From Burkholderiaceae bacterium (lineage in GTDB: Bacteria; Pseudomonadota; Gammaproteobacteria; Burkholderiales; Burkholderiaceae), in NCBI GenBank assembly GCA_947447945.1, contig CANFLR010000002.1:38353-102352 (forward strand): a stretch of 64,000 bases of DNA, read 5' to 3'. Made by a program: the position numbers and the translations under genes. Numbering within the stretch: the stretch's first letter is position 1; each line of letters opens with the position of its first letter. Below the pieces are notes generated by a model, which was not told the DNA's origin, ran no database searches, and saw nothing but the letters and a program-made list of their open reading frames with translations. This document shows, piece by piece, positions 27,094 to 37,099 of the stretch.

Positions 27094-29859
27094 ATGGCAA
27101 CAACAACAGTAAAAGTACTCGCCACGGAACTTAAACGGACCGCGACTGACCTCTTAGAGCAATTAAAGGCAGCAGGGATCGATAAGAGTTCTGAGGATGA
27201 CAGTATTACCGATAAGGACAAAACTGTTCTGCTCGAGCATTTGCAAAAAGAGCATGGTAACGCTGATGCGGGTAGCCGTAAAAAGATCACGCTAATCAAG
27301 CGTGAGAATTCTGAAATTCGTCAGGCAGATTCGGCTGGCCGTACCCGTACCGTTCAGGTTGAGGTTCGTAAAAAGCGGGTATTGGTTAAGCGTGGTGAAG
27401 AATCTCCTGAAGCTCCGGTAGCAGAAGTTGTTCCGGTTAAGGTTGAGGCTAAAGCAAGCCCTGCTAAGTCGATTCTTTCTGAGGAAGAGTTAGAGAAACG
27501 GGCTGCTGAAGCAACCCGTCAGGCGGAATTGTTGGCTCGTCAAGAAGCTGAAATGAAGGCCGCTGAAGAGGTGCGCCAAAAAGAGGCTGCTGCTCCGGTT
27601 GAAGAGAAAGCCGTGAAGCCTGCTGACGATGCTTCAGCTGCTGCTGAAGCTGTAGAACGAAAAGCAAAGGTTGAAAAGGCTTCTAAAGATTTAGCGCTTA
27701 GTAAAGAAAAAGAATTAGCAGAAATTCGAGTACGCCGTGCCGCTGCTGAAGCTGAAGCCTTAGCGATTCGCGACATGATGAGTGCTCCAGCACGAGTTCT
27801 CAAGGCGCCTAGCGAAGTTGCTGCTGATGAGGCCAAAAAAGGGACTCTGCATAAGCCCGCTAAGGTTGAAGGTGCTGATGATAAGAAGAAATCACCCGCT
27901 AAGGTTGGCGGTAAGACCATTAAGTCCTCTGAGACATCCTCTACTTGGCAAGAAGAAGGCGCTAAGAAGCCTGGTGGCCTCAAGACTCGTGGAGATAGTT
28001 CTGGTGGTGTGGGTGGCTGGCGCTCAGGTGGCGGTCGCAGAAAGCAACGTCAAATTGCTGAAGCAAACGTTGACACAAACTTCCAGGTCCCTACTGAAAA
28101 AGTGGTTCATGATGTGCATGTTCCCGAAACGATTACTGTTGCAGAGTTAGCTCATGCCATGGCAGTGAAGAGTGCCGAAGTAATTAAGCTTTTGATGGGT
28201 ATGGGTCAGATGGTCACCATTAATCAGGTGCTCGATCAAGATACTGCGATGATCATTGTGGAAGAGATGGGTCATACAGCGCATGCTGCTAAGTTGGATG
28301 ATCCAGATTTAGATCTTGGTACTGCTGGCCATGACGCTGAGTGGTTGCCGCGTCCACCGGTAGTGACTGTCATGGGTCACGTCGACCACGGTAAAACATC
28401 TCTGTTGGATAAAATTCGTGCAGCAAAAGTGGCTACGGGTGAAGCCGGTGGCATTACTCAGCACATTGGCGCATATCACGTAGAAACACCCCGTGGCATG
28501 ATTACCTTCTTGGATACCCCGGGTCACGAAGCCTTTACGGCAATGCGTGCTCGTGGTGCTAAGGCAACGGATATTGTGATCTTGGTGGTTGCTGCTGATG
28601 ATGGCGTCATGCCACAAACCAAGGAAGCGATTCACCATGCAGTAGCGGGTGGTGTTCCGATTGTGGTGGCGATTAATAAGATTGATAAACCAGAAGCTAA
28701 TCCAGAAAGGGTTAAGACAGAATTGGTTGCCGAGCAAGTTGTTCCTGAAGAATACGGTGGCGATGTGCCCTTTATTCCAGTATCAGCAAAAACAGGTGAT
28801 GGTATTGATACCTTATTAGAAAACGTTCTATTGCAAGCTGAAATTTTAGAGCTCAAAGCTCCTAAAGATGCCCCAGCACAGGGCCTTGTTATTGAAGCGC
28901 GTTTGGATAAAGGTCGAGGTCCAGTTGCAACAGTGCTTGTTCAGTCTGGTACGCTTAAGCGTGGCGATATGTTATTGGCTGGTTCTACATTTGGCCGTGT
29001 GCGCGCCATGACAGATGAGAATGGCAAACCCTGTAATGAGGCTGGCCCTTCTATTCCGGTGGAGATTCAAGGTTTATCGGAGGTTCCAGCTGCTGGTGAA
29101 TCAGTGCAAGTGGTTCCTGATGAACGCAAGGCTCGCGAAATTGCTCTCTTCCGTCAAGGTAAGTTCCGTGATGTGAAGTTGGCGAAACAGCAAGCCTTTA
29201 AACTCGAAACTATGATGGAGAACATGGAGGAGGGCGCAGTTGAAGCCAAACTCTTGCCATTAATCATTAAGGCTGACGTTCAAGGTTCACAGGAAGCATT
29301 ATCACAATCATTGCAAAAACTCTCTACTGCAGAGGTCAAGGTGCAAATTGTTCACGCAGCAGTGGGTGGCATTACTGAAACTGACGTGAATTTGGCGGTT
29401 GCTTCTAAAGCAGTCATCATTGGCTTTAACTCTCGTGCAGATGCCGCAGCACGGAAATTGGCTGAGAACAATGGTGTGGATATTCGTTATCACAACATTA
29501 TTTATGATGCAGTTGATGAGGTTAAAGCGGCCTTAAGTGGTATGTTGACTCCTGATAAGAAAGAGGAAATCACAGGCCTGGTTGAAATCCGTCAAGTCTT
29601 CTTGGTGTCCAAAGTTGGTGCGATTGCGGGTTGTTTGGTTGTTGACGGTATCGTTAAACGTACTTCCAGCGTCCGCCTCTTACGTGACAATGTCGTTGTA
29701 TGGTCAGGTGAATTGGATTCACTCAAGCGCTTTAAAGATGACGCAAAAGAAGTTCGCGCCGGTGTTGAGTGCGGCTTGTCATTAAAAGGCTATAACGAGA
29801 TTAAAGAGGGTGATCAACTCGAAGTGTATGAAGTAACTGAAGTGGCTCGTTCACTCTAA
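27094..29859 (+). CDS. infB: Translation initiation factor IF-2
   Basis: A 921-aa GTPase that places initiator tRNA on the 30S subunit. An IF2 N-terminal helical domain is followed by a long Ala/Glu/Lys-rich linker (about residues 110-330). The G domain begins [18 protein letters not shown] near residue 428, with later D-T-P-G-H-E and N-K-I-D-K. Domains II to IV complete it. A GAGGAAG ribosome site sits 6 bases before the ATG. It is the central gene of the rimP-nusA-infB-rbfA-truB operon. Confidence 0.97.
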   Translation: MATTTVKVLATELKRTATDLLEQLKAAGIDKSSEDDSITDKDKTVLLEHLQKEHGNADAGSRKKITLIKRENSEIRQADSAGRTRTVQVEVRKKRVLVKRGEESPEAPVAEVVPVKVEAKASPAKSILSEEELEKRAAEATRQAELLARQEAEMKAAEEVRQKEAAAPVEEKAVKPADDASAAAEAVERKAKVEKASKDLALSKEKELAEIRVRRAAAEAEALAIRDMMSAPARVLKAPSEVAADEAKKGTLHKPAKVEGADDKKKSPAKVGGKTIKSSETSSTWQEEGAKKPGGLKTRGDSSGGVGGWRSGGGRRKQRQIAEANVDTNFQVPTEKVVHDVHVPETITVAELAHAMAVKSAEVIKLLMGMGQMVTINQVLDQDTAMIIVEEMGHTAHAAKLDDPDLDLGTAGHDAEWLPRPPVVTVMGHVDHGKTSLLDKIRAAKVATGEAGGITQHIGAYHVETPRGMITFLDTPGHEAFTAMRARGAKATDIVILVVAADDGVMPQTKEAIHHAVAGGVPIVVAINKIDKPEANPERVKTELVAEQVVPEEYGGDVPFIPVSAKTGDGIDTLLENVLLQAEILELKAPKDAPAQGLVIEARLDKGRGPVATVLVQSGTLKRGDMLLAGSTFGRVRAMTDENGKPCNEAGPSIPVEIQGLSEVPAAGESVQVVPDERKAREIALFRQGKFRDVKLAKQQAFKLETMMENMEEGAVEAKLLPLIIKADVQGSQEALSQSLQKLSTAEVKVQIVHAAVGGITETDVNLAVASKAVIIGFNSRADAAARKLAENNGVDIRYHNIIYDAVDEVKAALSGMLTPDKKEEITGLVEIRQVFLVSKVGAIAGCLVVDGIVKRTSSVRLLRDNVVVWSGELDSLKRFKDDAKEVRAGVECGLSLKGYNEIKEGDQLEVYEVTEVARSL

Positions 29860-29870
29860 GTTGGCATTTA

Positions 29871-30239
29871 ATGCATAAAACGAGCCCTCATCGTAACCAG
29901 CGTCTAGCGGATCAAATTCAGCGCGACTTGGCTGAGTTGATTCCGCGTGAATTGCGCAATCCTAGCCTCGGTTTGATTACCTTGCAAAGTATTGAACTCA
30001 CGCCTGATTTGGCTCATGCGAAAGTTTTCTTTACGGTTTTGGGTGCTGAGCCTGAGCATGCCCTGAAGGCGCTGCAAGAAAAAGCTGGCTATTTACATTC
30101 TTTATTGTTCAAGCGTTTGCATATTCACACCGTTCCTACTTTGCACTTTCATTACGATGTCTCCGTAGAGCATGGTATTGAAATGTCTCGTTTGATTGAT
30201 CAGGCTGTTGATAGTGACCGCAAGACCGAGAGTCAGTAA
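29871..30239 (+). CDS. rbfA: Ribosome-binding factor A, RbfA
   Basis: A 122-aa KH-fold cold-shock factor that binds immature 30S subunits and helps 16S rRNA processing. The signature [17 protein letters not shown] and [14 protein letters not shown] are present, and the length is typical. It lies 11 bases after infB and 3 bases before truB, the common bacterial order. Confidence 0.95.
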   Translation: MHKTSPHRNQRLADQIQRDLAELIPRELRNPSLGLITLQSIELTPDLAHAKVFFTVLGAEPEHALKALQEKAGYLHSLLFKRLHIHTVPTLHFHYDVSVEHGIEMSRLIDQAVDSDRKTESQ

Positions 30240-30242
30240 TTT

Positions 30243-31154
30243 ATGTCTATACGGATCGATGGTGTTGTTCTGCTAGATAAGCCTTACGGAATGAGTTCTC
30301 AGGGCGCGGTTACTGCCGTCAAGCGAGCATTCCAGGCCGATAAGGCAGGGCATACCGGCACCCTAGATCCGATGGCCACTGGACTGCTCCCCATTTGTTT
30401 AGGTGAGGCTACTAAGTATTCACAGGATTTACTCGAGGCTGACAAAACTTATATCGCTCAGCTTAAGTTTGGCTCCCGCACCGATACTGGCGATGCTGAG
30501 GGGCTTGTGATTGAAGAGTTTCCTTTGCCCAATTTTACTGATGAGACGGCTATCCGCATTGCTCTTGATGCATTGCTGCCAAAATTTACGGGTCAGATCA
30601 CTCAAATACCCCCAATGTACTCGGCACTAAAGCGGGATGGCAAACCCTTATATGAGTACGCGCGCGCTGGCGTGGAATTAGAGCGTGCACCACGAAATAT
30701 CACCCTGCACTCGATTCGCTGGACCAATATCCATTGGCCAGAAGCAACCCTAGAGGTCAGTTGCAGTAAAGGCACTTATATTCGTGTGCTTGCTGAGGAT
30801 CTTGGCAATGCCTTGGGATGTGGTGCCCATTTGGTTGGCTTACGTCGTACCGAAGTAGGGCATTTAACTCTAGAACAGTCATTTACGCTTGAGTCGATTC
30901 AGCAAGGCCTGAAGGATAGCTCTAGCTATATTTTACCGGTGGATGCTTTATTACAAACCTTACCTCATCTCACGGTAGATGAGCAGCAGGCTAAGCGCTT
31001 GGAGATGGGTCAGCGCGTACCCCTTAATCTGCCGTCGATCGAAGCTTTAGTGCGTATTTATCGCGCTACTGCTGCCCCTCATAACTTTATTGGCACTGCT
31101 GATTGGCGTTCTGGTGTGTTGCATCCCAAGCGCCTTATTTCGCAGGCGAGTTAA
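30243..31154 (+). CDS. truB: tRNA pseudouridine(55) synthase TruB
   Basis: A 303-aa enzyme that makes pseudouridine 55 in the T-loop of tRNAs. The N-terminal G-V-V-L-L-D-K-P-Y-G-M-S-S and the catalytic motif G-H-T-G-T-L-D-P-M-A-T-G with Asp42 are intact. P-P-M-Y-S-A-L-K and the C-terminal S-K-G-T-Y-I-R-V-L-A-E-D segment match the family. It follows rbfA by 3 bases and closes the translation operon. Confidence 0.95.
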   Translation: MSIRIDGVVLLDKPYGMSSQGAVTAVKRAFQADKAGHTGTLDPMATGLLPICLGEATKYSQDLLEADKTYIAQLKFGSRTDTGDAEGLVIEEFPLPNFTDETAIRIALDALLPKFTGQITQIPPMYSALKRDGKPLYEYARAGVELERAPRNITLHSIRWTNIHWPEATLEVSCSKGTYIRVLAEDLGNALGCGAHLVGLRRTEVGHLTLEQSFTLESIQQGLKDSSSYILPVDALLQTLPHLTVDEQQAKRLEMGQRVPLNLPSIEALVRIYRATAAPHNFIGTADWRSGVLHPKRLISQAS

Positions 31155-31218
31155 ATCCATTTGACTTATTTACTCATTAATCTTATTTCAACCTCATTTC
31201 TAACTTCAGAAGCTTCAC

Positions 31219-33045
31219 ATGACTAAACGCGCACTTCGTAATATCGCCATCATTGCCCACGTTGACCACGGTAAAACTACTTTGGTGGACCAGCTCTTGC
31301 GCCAATCTGGCACATTCCGCTCCAATGAAAAAATGACCGAACGTGTCATGGATTCAAATGACTTGGAAAAAGAGCGTGGCATTACTATTTTGTCTAAAAA
31401 CTGTGCGGTAGAGTACGACGGCACCCATATCAATATTGTGGATACGCCAGGACACGCAGACTTCGGTGGCGAAGTAGAGCGTGTACTCTCCATGGTTGAC
31501 GGTGTGTTGTTATTAGTGGATGCGGTTGAAGGTCCAATGCCTCAAACCCGCTTTGTCACTAAGAAGGCCTTAGCACTGGGATTGAAGCCGATTGTGGTGA
31601 TTAACAAAGTGGATCGTCCTGGAGCACGTTGCGACTACGTAATCAATGCTACTTTTGAATTGTTTGACAAACTCGGTGCTACTGAAGAACAACTCGACTT
31701 CCCGATCATCTATGCATCTGGCTTAAATGGCTATGCAGGCATCACAGAGGATGTTCGTGAAGGCGATATGCGCCCCTTATTTGATGCGGTTTTAGAGCAT
31801 GTTCCTGTCCGTGACGATGATCCAGATGGTCCTCTGCAATTTCAGATCTCTTCTATCGACTACAACAGTTATGTCGGAAAAATTGGTATTGGCCGAGTAA
31901 ACCGGGGTCGTGTGAAATCGGGCATGGAAGTGATTTGTTTGAATGGGCCAGATGGCGTGCCATTTAAGGGTCGCGTTAATCAGGTATTGAAATTTAAAGG
32001 TCTTGAGCGTGAAATCGTTGACGAAGCGATTGCTGGTGATATTGCCTTGATTAACGGTATTGATGAATTGGCAATTGGCACCACTGTCTGTGCGGTGGAT
32101 AAGCCTGATGCATTGCCAATGCTGAAGATTGATGAGCCAACCTTGACCATGAACTTCATGGTAAATACCAGCCCATTTGCAGGTCGTGAAGGGAAGTTTG
32201 TAACGAGTCGTCAGATTCGTGAGCGCTTAGATCGCGAACTGAAATCGAACATGGCTTTGCGCGTTAAAGAAACTGATGACGATACCGTTTTCGAAGTATC
32301 GGGTCGCGGAGAGTTGCATCTCACCATCTTGGTAGAGACAATGCGTCGCGAAGGCTATGAAATGGCTGTCTCGCGTCCTCGTGTGGTTTTTCATGAAGAG
32401 AATGGCGTGAAGATGGAGCCATATGAAAACTTAACCGTTGATGTGGAAGATGCTACCCAAGGGGCTGTGATGGAGGACTTGGGTAAGCGTAAGGGTGAGT
32501 TACAGGATATGGTGAGTGACGGGAAAGGTCGTACCCGTCTTGAGTACCGCATTCCTGCGCGTGGCTTGATTGGCTTCCAAGGTGACTTCATGACCATGAC
32601 TCGAGGGAATGGCTTAATGAGTCATACCTTTGATTCTTATGCTCCCGCTAAAGACGGCATCTTGGGCGAGCGTCATAACGGTGTATTAATCAGTCAGGAT
32701 GATGGTGTGGCAGTGGCATACGCCATTTGGAAACTTCAGGATCGCGGCCGTATGTTTGTAAAACACGGTGACCCCGTTTACGAAGGTATGATTATTGGTA
32801 TTCATAGTCGTGATAATGATTTGGTTGTTAACACGATTAAAGGTAAGCAATTAACCAACGTGCGTTCTTCAGGTACCGATGAAGCAGTGCGCTTAGTAAC
32901 GCCGATTGATTTGACTTTGGAATACGCCGTTGAATTTATTAGCGATGATGAATTGGTGGAAGTGACTCCTAAGAGTGTACGTGTCCGCAAGCGTTACTTG
33001 AAAGAGCATGACCGCAAGAAGGCTTCACGCGAGCAGTTGGCGTGA
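31219..33045 (+). CDS. typA: Ribosome-associated GTPase TypA/BipA
   Basis: A 608-aa translational GTPase of EF-G-like architecture involved in 50S assembly under stress or cold. The G1 motif A-H-V-D-H-G-K-T-T lies at residues 13-21, G3 is D-T-P-G-H-A-D-F and G4 is N-K-V-D-R. Domains II, III and V and the BipA-specific C-terminal domain are full length. A weak promoter-like TTGACT at 31161 lies in the 64-base gap after truB, so it may have its own transcript. It is followed by a strong terminator. Confidence 0.96.
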   Translation: MTKRALRNIAIIAHVDHGKTTLVDQLLRQSGTFRSNEKMTERVMDSNDLEKERGITILSKNCAVEYDGTHINIVDTPGHADFGGEVERVLSMVDGVLLLVDAVEGPMPQTRFVTKKALALGLKPIVVINKVDRPGARCDYVINATFELFDKLGATEEQLDFPIIYASGLNGYAGITEDVREGDMRPLFDAVLEHVPVRDDDPDGPLQFQISSIDYNSYVGKIGIGRVNRGRVKSGMEVICLNGPDGVPFKGRVNQVLKFKGLEREIVDEAIAGDIALINGIDELAIGTTVCAVDKPDALPMLKIDEPTLTMNFMVNTSPFAGREGKFVTSRQIRERLDRELKSNMALRVKETDDDTVFEVSGRGELHLTILVETMRREGYEMAVSRPRVVFHEENGVKMEPYENLTVDVEDATQGAVMEDLGKRKGELQDMVSDGKGRTRLEYRIPARGLIGFQGDFMTMTRGNGLMSHTFDSYAPAKDGILGERHNGVLISQDDGVAVAYAIWKLQDRGRMFVKHGDPVYEGMIIGIHSRDNDLVVNTIKGKQLTNVRSSGTDEAVRLVTPIDLTLEYAVEFISDDELVEVTPKSVRVRKRYLKEHDRKKASREQLA

Positions 33046-33065
33046 TAGCGCTCTGATGAAATAAC

Positions 33066-33096
33066 AAAAGCCACTTTCATGAAGGTGGCTTTTTTA
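33066..33096. terminator. Bidirectional intrinsic terminator after typA
   Basis: AAAAGCCAC at 33066-33074 pairs with GTGGCTTTT at 33085-33093, and inner bases extend the stem. T runs follow on both strands. It separates typA from the convergent MFS gene. Confidence 0.88.
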
Positions 33097-33102
33097 TTGC
33101 CT

Positions 33103-34281
33103 TTATTCAGTAAAAAAGAATATCAGTGCTATTGCTGGAAAGATAAAACCAATACCCGCAACCAAATCCCAGCCACCGCGCACATAAGCCAGACTGGCAA
33201 TGGCTGAGCCAATCGCACCGCCTGCAAAAAAGATTGCCATATAGAGCGCATTTAAACGGCTGCGAATCTCTGAACCTAGTGAATAAATAGTACGCTGACC
33301 TAAGACAACATTGCTTTGTACGCCCAGATCCAAGAGAACTCCTGCTATTACGAGGGCAGCCAAAGAACCAGAGCCACCAAAATAGGCAATCAAGAATGCG
33401 ATCGCTACGGTTGCAATTGAGCAACCAGTAGCAATCTTAGTATGCCCATGGTCTGCGAGTCTGCCGGCAATGGGGGCTGCTATGACCCCTAGCGCTCCCG
33501 CTAAGGTAAAAAGCGCAACACCGCGTTGCGAGAGGTTAAATAGGGGTCCCACTAAAAGAATTGGAGTGATGGTCCAGAAGAGCGTGAATGAGGCAAAGAG
33601 AGTTGCTTGATAAAGTGCACGGCGTTGCAAAATGGGTGTGTCGCGCAATAAAGTCCACAGTGAGCCGATGAGAGAAAAATAATGGTGATCGGATTGGGGT
33701 TTACGAACAGGTAATAAGAACCGCAAGATCAATGTCAGGACAATCAATAATAGTGCCGATGCTCCGAAAACACTCCGCCATCCAAAAGCGCTAGCAATCA
33801 GGGTAGACAGGGGTCTTGCCAACATGATACCCAGCAGCAAGCCGCTCATAATATTGCCGATAGTGCGGCCACGTTTCTCTTCCGGAGTGATATGCGCGGC
33901 AATCGGAATGAGCATTTGTACTGCTACTGAGCCGATACCAATGATCAGAGATGAGAATAAAAACCATCCTGCCGTTGGAGCCAGCATGGCGATGAATAAA
34001 GCCAAGATGGCGCCACAGATTGTGAGGGTAACTAATTTACGGTTTTCAATGAGATCGCCTAGTGGCACCAAGAGTATTAAGCCAGTGCAGTAGCCAAGTT
34101 GAGTGAGTGTGACGATCAGACTTGCAGCGGATTCATTTAGCCCGATTTCTGGAGCTATGAGACCGATGAGGGGTTGGGCGTAATAGAGGTTAGCAACGAC
34201 TAAGCCACAGGCGCAGGCAAAGAGAAGCACCATCCATTTCGGCATGGAATCCGCGGCTTTTGTGATGGGGAGAGAGTTCAT
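33103..34281 (-). CDS. Major facilitator superfamily exporter
   Basis: A 392-aa, 12-helix MFS protein. The first loop is A-Q-P-L-I-G-L-I-A-P-E-I-G and the motif-A-like loop is L-V-P-L-G-D-L-I-E-N-R-K. Mid-protein P-I-A-A-H-I-T-P-E-E-K-R-G-R-T-I-G-N resembles sugar or drug efflux members. The frame opens at 34338, but the start at 34281 leaves a perfect palindrome (34295-34310) outside the coding region. It is divergent from the arsR-arsC-acr3 operon. A role in arsenic resistance is possible from position, but the sequence does not identify it as a known Ars transporter. Confidence 0.8.
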   Translation of the reverse strand: MNSLPITKAADSMPKWMVLLFACACGLVVANLYYAQPLIGLIAPEIGLNESAASLIVTLTQLGYCTGLILLVPLGDLIENRKLVTLTICGAILALFIAMLAPTAGWFLFSSLIIGIGSVAVQMLIPIAAHITPEEKRGRTIGNIMSGLLLGIMLARPLSTLIASAFGWRSVFGASALLLIVLTLILRFLLPVRKPQSDHHYFSLIGSLWTLLRDTPILQRRALYQATLFASFTLFWTITPILLVGPLFNLSQRGVALFTLAGALGVIAAPIAGRLADHGHTKIATGCSIATVAIAFLIAYFGGSGSLAALVIAGVLLDLGVQSNVVLGQRTIYSLGSEIRSRLNALYMAIFFAGGAIGSAIASLAYVRGGWDLVAGIGFIFPAIALIFFFTE

Positions 34282-34294
34282 CTGCGATAGTGTA

Positions 34295-34310
34295 TTCGCT
34301 ATATAGCGAA
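34295..34310. promoter_or_regulatory. Perfect 16-base palindrome with a nearby half-repeat (candidate operator)
   Basis: TTCGCTATATAGCGAA is a perfect inverted repeat 14-29 bases upstream of the MFS start. The nonamer TATTCGCTA, which covers its left half, recurs at 34326-34334. The spacing and symmetry fit a dimeric repressor site for the MFS gene. It is unlike the AT-rich element next to arsR, so a different regulator is likely. Confidence 0.55.
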
Positions 34311-34354
34311 CTCGCTGACTACACATATTCGCTAGCAAACTGTCATTAATCTGT

Positions 34355-34382
34355 CATATATTTCTATATAATTGGAAATATG
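34355..34382 (+). promoter_or_regulatory. arsR promoter with overlapping inverted repeat (candidate ArsR operator)
   Basis: CATATATTTC (34355-34364) and GGAAATATG (34374-34382) form an imperfect inverted repeat around a TATAAT at 34367-34372. The right arm includes the arsR start codon, and GGA at 34374-34376 could serve as ribosome site. An ArsR dimer bound here would block its own promoter. The -10 box is so close to the ATG that the transcript would be nearly leaderless. Confidence 0.5.
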
Positions 34383-34709
34383 AAAAATACAGATGCTATT
34401 TCTGCATTCCTTGCTTTAGGGCAGGAATCCCGTCTAAATATCTTTCGACTCATTGTGCAGAGAGGTGATATTGGTCTAACTCCTTCCGAGATCATTGAAA
34501 AGTTAGGCATTGCCAATGCCACGCTCAGTTTTCACTTAAAGGAATTGGTGCAAGCTAATCTGCTTGTAGTTGAACGTCAAAGTCGAAACTTGATTTACCG
34601 CCCCAATGTGAGTTTAGTACAGGGGCTTAGCGATTTCTTACTAGATAACTGTTGTGCTGGTAAGTCTTGCTCACCCTCTAGATCTTTGAAAAAGGCTAAA
34701 TTACCATGA
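34380..34709 (+). CDS. arsR: ArsR-family arsenite-responsive repressor
   Basis: A 109-aa winged-helix repressor. The helix-turn-helix is T-P-S-E-I-I-E-K-L-G-I-A-N-A-T-L-S-F-H-L. There is no CxC in the recognition helix. Instead cysteines 91, 92 and 96 cluster at the C-terminus (N-C-C-A-G-K-S-C), the arrangement of the Acidithiobacillus-type ArsR in which C-terminal thiols bind As(III). It overlaps arsC by 4 bases and should autoregulate the operon through the repeat at its start. Confidence 0.9.
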   Translation: MKNTDAISAFLALGQESRLNIFRLIVQRGDIGLTPSEIIEKLGIANATLSFHLKELVQANLLVVERQSRNLIYRPNVSLVQGLSDFLLDNCCAGKSCSPSRSLKKAKLP

Positions 34710-35197
34710 GGCAATACAACATCCTCTTTCTGTGTACTCATAACTCGGCTCGATCCATCTTGGGGGAGGCACTAGCCTCGACCCACCCTAGTGGTAAATT
34801 GCTCGGTTTTTCTGCTGGCTCGCAGCCTGGAACCTCAGTAAATCCTATCGCAGCGCAATTAACCAAGGAAATGGGCTACGACCCCGCTAAGCTAAAAAGT
34901 AAAAGTTGGGATGTCTATGGTTTGCCTGATGCCCCGAAGATGGATTTCATCATTACTGTTTGTGATCAAGCTGCTGGCGAGCAATGCCCTTATTGGCCTG
35001 GACAGCCCATGACTGCCCACTGGGGATTTCCTGACCCATCCCAAGTGGAAGGCAGTGATTTAGACAAGAAAGCGGCTTTTATCAAGGTCATGAATGGACT
35101 ACAAAAGCGCATTGATATCTTGGCATCTATGCCCTTAGATAAATTGGATTTAATGAGTCTTAAACAGATTCACACACAAGAAAGCGCATCATCATGA
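34706..35197 (+). CDS. arsC: Arsenate reductase ArsC, low-molecular-weight phosphatase type
   Basis: A 163-aa protein with the phosphatase-like P-loop C-T-H-N-S-A-R-S (Cys10). The two resolving cysteines are at 86 and 94 in [11 protein letters not shown]. This triple-cysteine relay is that of thioredoxin- or glutathione-linked LMW-PTP-type arsenate reductases. It converts arsenate to arsenite for export by the Acr3 protein encoded next. It overlaps both neighbours by 4 bases (ATGA). Confidence 0.92.
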   Translation: MRQYNILFLCTHNSARSILGEALASTHPSGKLLGFSAGSQPGTSVNPIAAQLTKEMGYDPAKLKSKSWDVYGLPDAPKMDFIITVCDQAAGEQCPYWPGQPMTAHWGFPDPSQVEGSDLDKKAAFIKVMNGLQKRIDILASMPLDKLDLMSLKQIHTQESASS

Positions 35198-36243
35198 ATG
35201 CTTTAACCAAAAAACTGCCATTTCTGGACCGTTATTTGACGATCTGGATTTTTGCAGCGATGGCGCTTGGAATTGGTTTGGGTTACTTTTACCCTGGAGT
35301 AGAAGGCTTTGTCGATTCCTTTCAAGTTGGAACAACCAATATTCCCATTGCATTGGGTTTGATCTTGATGATGTACCCACCTTTTGCAAAGGTTCGCTAT
35401 GAAGATTTGCCCGATGTTTTCCGGGATCGGAAAATATTTGCCATTGCCTTTTTGATGAACTGGATTGTTGCACCATTATTAATGTTCTTCTTGGCAATTT
35501 TATTTGTACCAGATCAGCCTGAGTACATGGCGGGCCTGATCCTGATTGGGATTGCACCGTGTATCGCTATGGTCATCGTATGGAACGATATTGCTAAAGG
35601 CTCCACTGAATATGCAGCAGGTCTGGTGGCATTTAATGCTGTTTTCCAAGTCTTATTTTTCAGTTTATATGCTTATTTATTTTTAACAGTATTACCACCA
35701 TTCTTCGGTTTAGCTGGCTCTCAGGTGAGTGTGAGCATTGGTCAGATTGCGCAAAGTGTATTTATCTACCTTGGGGTTCCTTGCATTGCAGGGATTTTGA
35801 CTCGCGTAGTGATGCTGAAGTTTGTCTCTAAAGACTGGTACCACGAGCATTTTGTGCTGCGTATTGGAAAGCTTACCTTAGTTGCTTTGTTATTTACTAT
35901 TGTGGTGATGTTTAGCCTCAAGGGAAAGCTCATACTGACATTACCGATGGATGTAGTGACAATCGCCATCCCGCTCCTAGTATTCTTTCTGGTCATGTTC
36001 TTGCTGACCTTTTTCGTTACCGGAGAAATGGGCATTGACTACAAACGTTGCTGTACGCTTTCATTTACGGCGGCAAGCAACAATTTTGAATTGGCTATTG
36101 CAGTAGCAATCGCAGTCTTTGGAATCCATTCAGGCGCGGCATTTGCAGCAGTGATTGGCCCTCTTGTTGAGGTGCCTATCATGATCGGCTTAGTGACGGT
36201 TGCGCTGTGGTTTAAGGATCGCTATTTCTTAAAGTCTTCGTGA
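35194..36243 (+). CDS. acr3: Arsenite efflux transporter, ACR3 family
   Basis: A 349-aa, ten-helix transporter. It opens [21 protein letters not shown]. The ACR3 functional cysteine lies in [13 protein letters not shown] and the conserved Glu in [12 protein letters not shown]. It exports arsenite using the proton gradient. It ends the arsR-arsC-acr3 operon and is convergent with the TauE/SafE gene 3 bases away. Confidence 0.93.
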   Translation: MNALTKKLPFLDRYLTIWIFAAMALGIGLGYFYPGVEGFVDSFQVGTTNIPIALGLILMMYPPFAKVRYEDLPDVFRDRKIFAIAFLMNWIVAPLLMFFLAILFVPDQPEYMAGLILIGIAPCIAMVIVWNDIAKGSTEYAAGLVAFNAVFQVLFFSLYAYLFLTVLPPFFGLAGSQVSVSIGQIAQSVFIYLGVPCIAGILTRVVMLKFVSKDWYHEHFVLRIGKLTLVALLFTIVVMFSLKGKLILTLPMDVVTIAIPLLVFFLVMFLLTFFVTGEMGIDYKRCCTLSFTAASNNFELAIAVAIAVFGIHSGAAFAAVIGPLVEVPIMIGLVTVALWFKDRYFLKSS

Positions 36244-36246
36244 AGC

Positions 36247-37020
36247 TTATTGTAGAAAAGCATCGTAGAAGGTTTTTATAGTCAGAGCCGATACAGAAAT
36301 AAAGAAGGCTTTACGAATAAAGCTATTACCATGTTTGATGGCAATCCTACTGCCAATTTGGCCGCCAGCAAGATTAGCAACGGCCATAAAAAAACCTAAT
36401 CTCCAGTCAATAATGCCCATATAAAAGAAGACACATAAAGCCCCAAGATTAGAGGCAATATTGAGAAATTTAGAAGGGGCAGCAGAGCGCAAGAAGTCAA
36501 AGCCCAATATTCTGGTGTAGAACAATTTGTAGAAGGCGCCGGCGCCTGGCCCCAAAAAGCCGTCATAAAAGCCAATCAGCCCTGCGCCTGCAGAGGCAAT
36601 CACATTTTGTTTGTGATGTTGATGGCGAGGTTTATGAACTAAACCGGCATTGGATTTGAGATTAAAAATCAATAAAGCTACTAAGAAAAATGGTAGGGCA
36701 CTTCGCAACCATTGGTTTGGAATTTGGGTGACAAGATAGGCGCCGCCTACAGACGCCAAAAAGGCTGCCGTTGAAGAAATCATCACTAACTTCCAAGGGC
36801 TTTTATTGGTTCGGGCGTATTGTATGGCTGAGCCCGTAGTGCCGATAATGGAAGCAAACTTATTCACTCCTAGAAGGCTAGCTGGTGCCATTCCAGGCAA
36901 TACAGAGAAGAGTGCCGGCACTTGAATCATGCCACCCCCACCCATGATGGCATCTACGAGCCCTGCAAGTAGTGCGCATATAGCAAGCAGGCTAAGGTCA
37001 ATCAAGGGGAGGTCAAACAT
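36247..37020 (-). CDS. TauE/SafE-family anion permease
   Basis: A 257-aa membrane protein with about eight helices. The family repeat is visible in G-L-V-D-A-I-M-G-G-G-G-M-I-Q-V-P-A-L and again in G-F-Y-D-G-F-L-G-P-G-A-G-A-F. TauE/SafE proteins export sulfite, sulfoacetate or related organosulfur anions. The organism carries sulfide and Sox oxidation genes in this window, so sulfite export is plausible, but the neighbours here are arsenic and transglutaminase genes. Confidence 0.85.
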   Translation of the reverse strand: MFDLPLIDLSLLAICALLAGLVDAIMGGGGMIQVPALFSVLPGMAPASLLGVNKFASIIGTTGSAIQYARTNKSPWKLVMISSTAAFLASVGGAYLVTQIPNQWLRSALPFFLVALLIFNLKSNAGLVHKPRHQHHKQNVIASAGAGLIGFYDGFLGPGAGAFYKLFYTRILGFDFLRSAAPSKFLNIASNLGALCVFFYMGIIDWRLGFFMAVANLAGGQIGSRIAIKHGNSFIRKAFFISVSALTIKTFYDAFLQ

Positions 37021-37099
37021 CTGAAGTTTTGTGGACTATATTACTGACAGTAAATGGAGGGCTGACTCATTTTAACGAGTATTACCTAAAATGAACTGT

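Noticed and set aside
27540..27983. 147-aa antisense open frame within infB
   Set aside because: It is a mirror of the Ala/Glu/Lys-rich linker codons of infB on the other strand; composition is Ser/Ala low complexity and no ribosome site or family pattern is seen.
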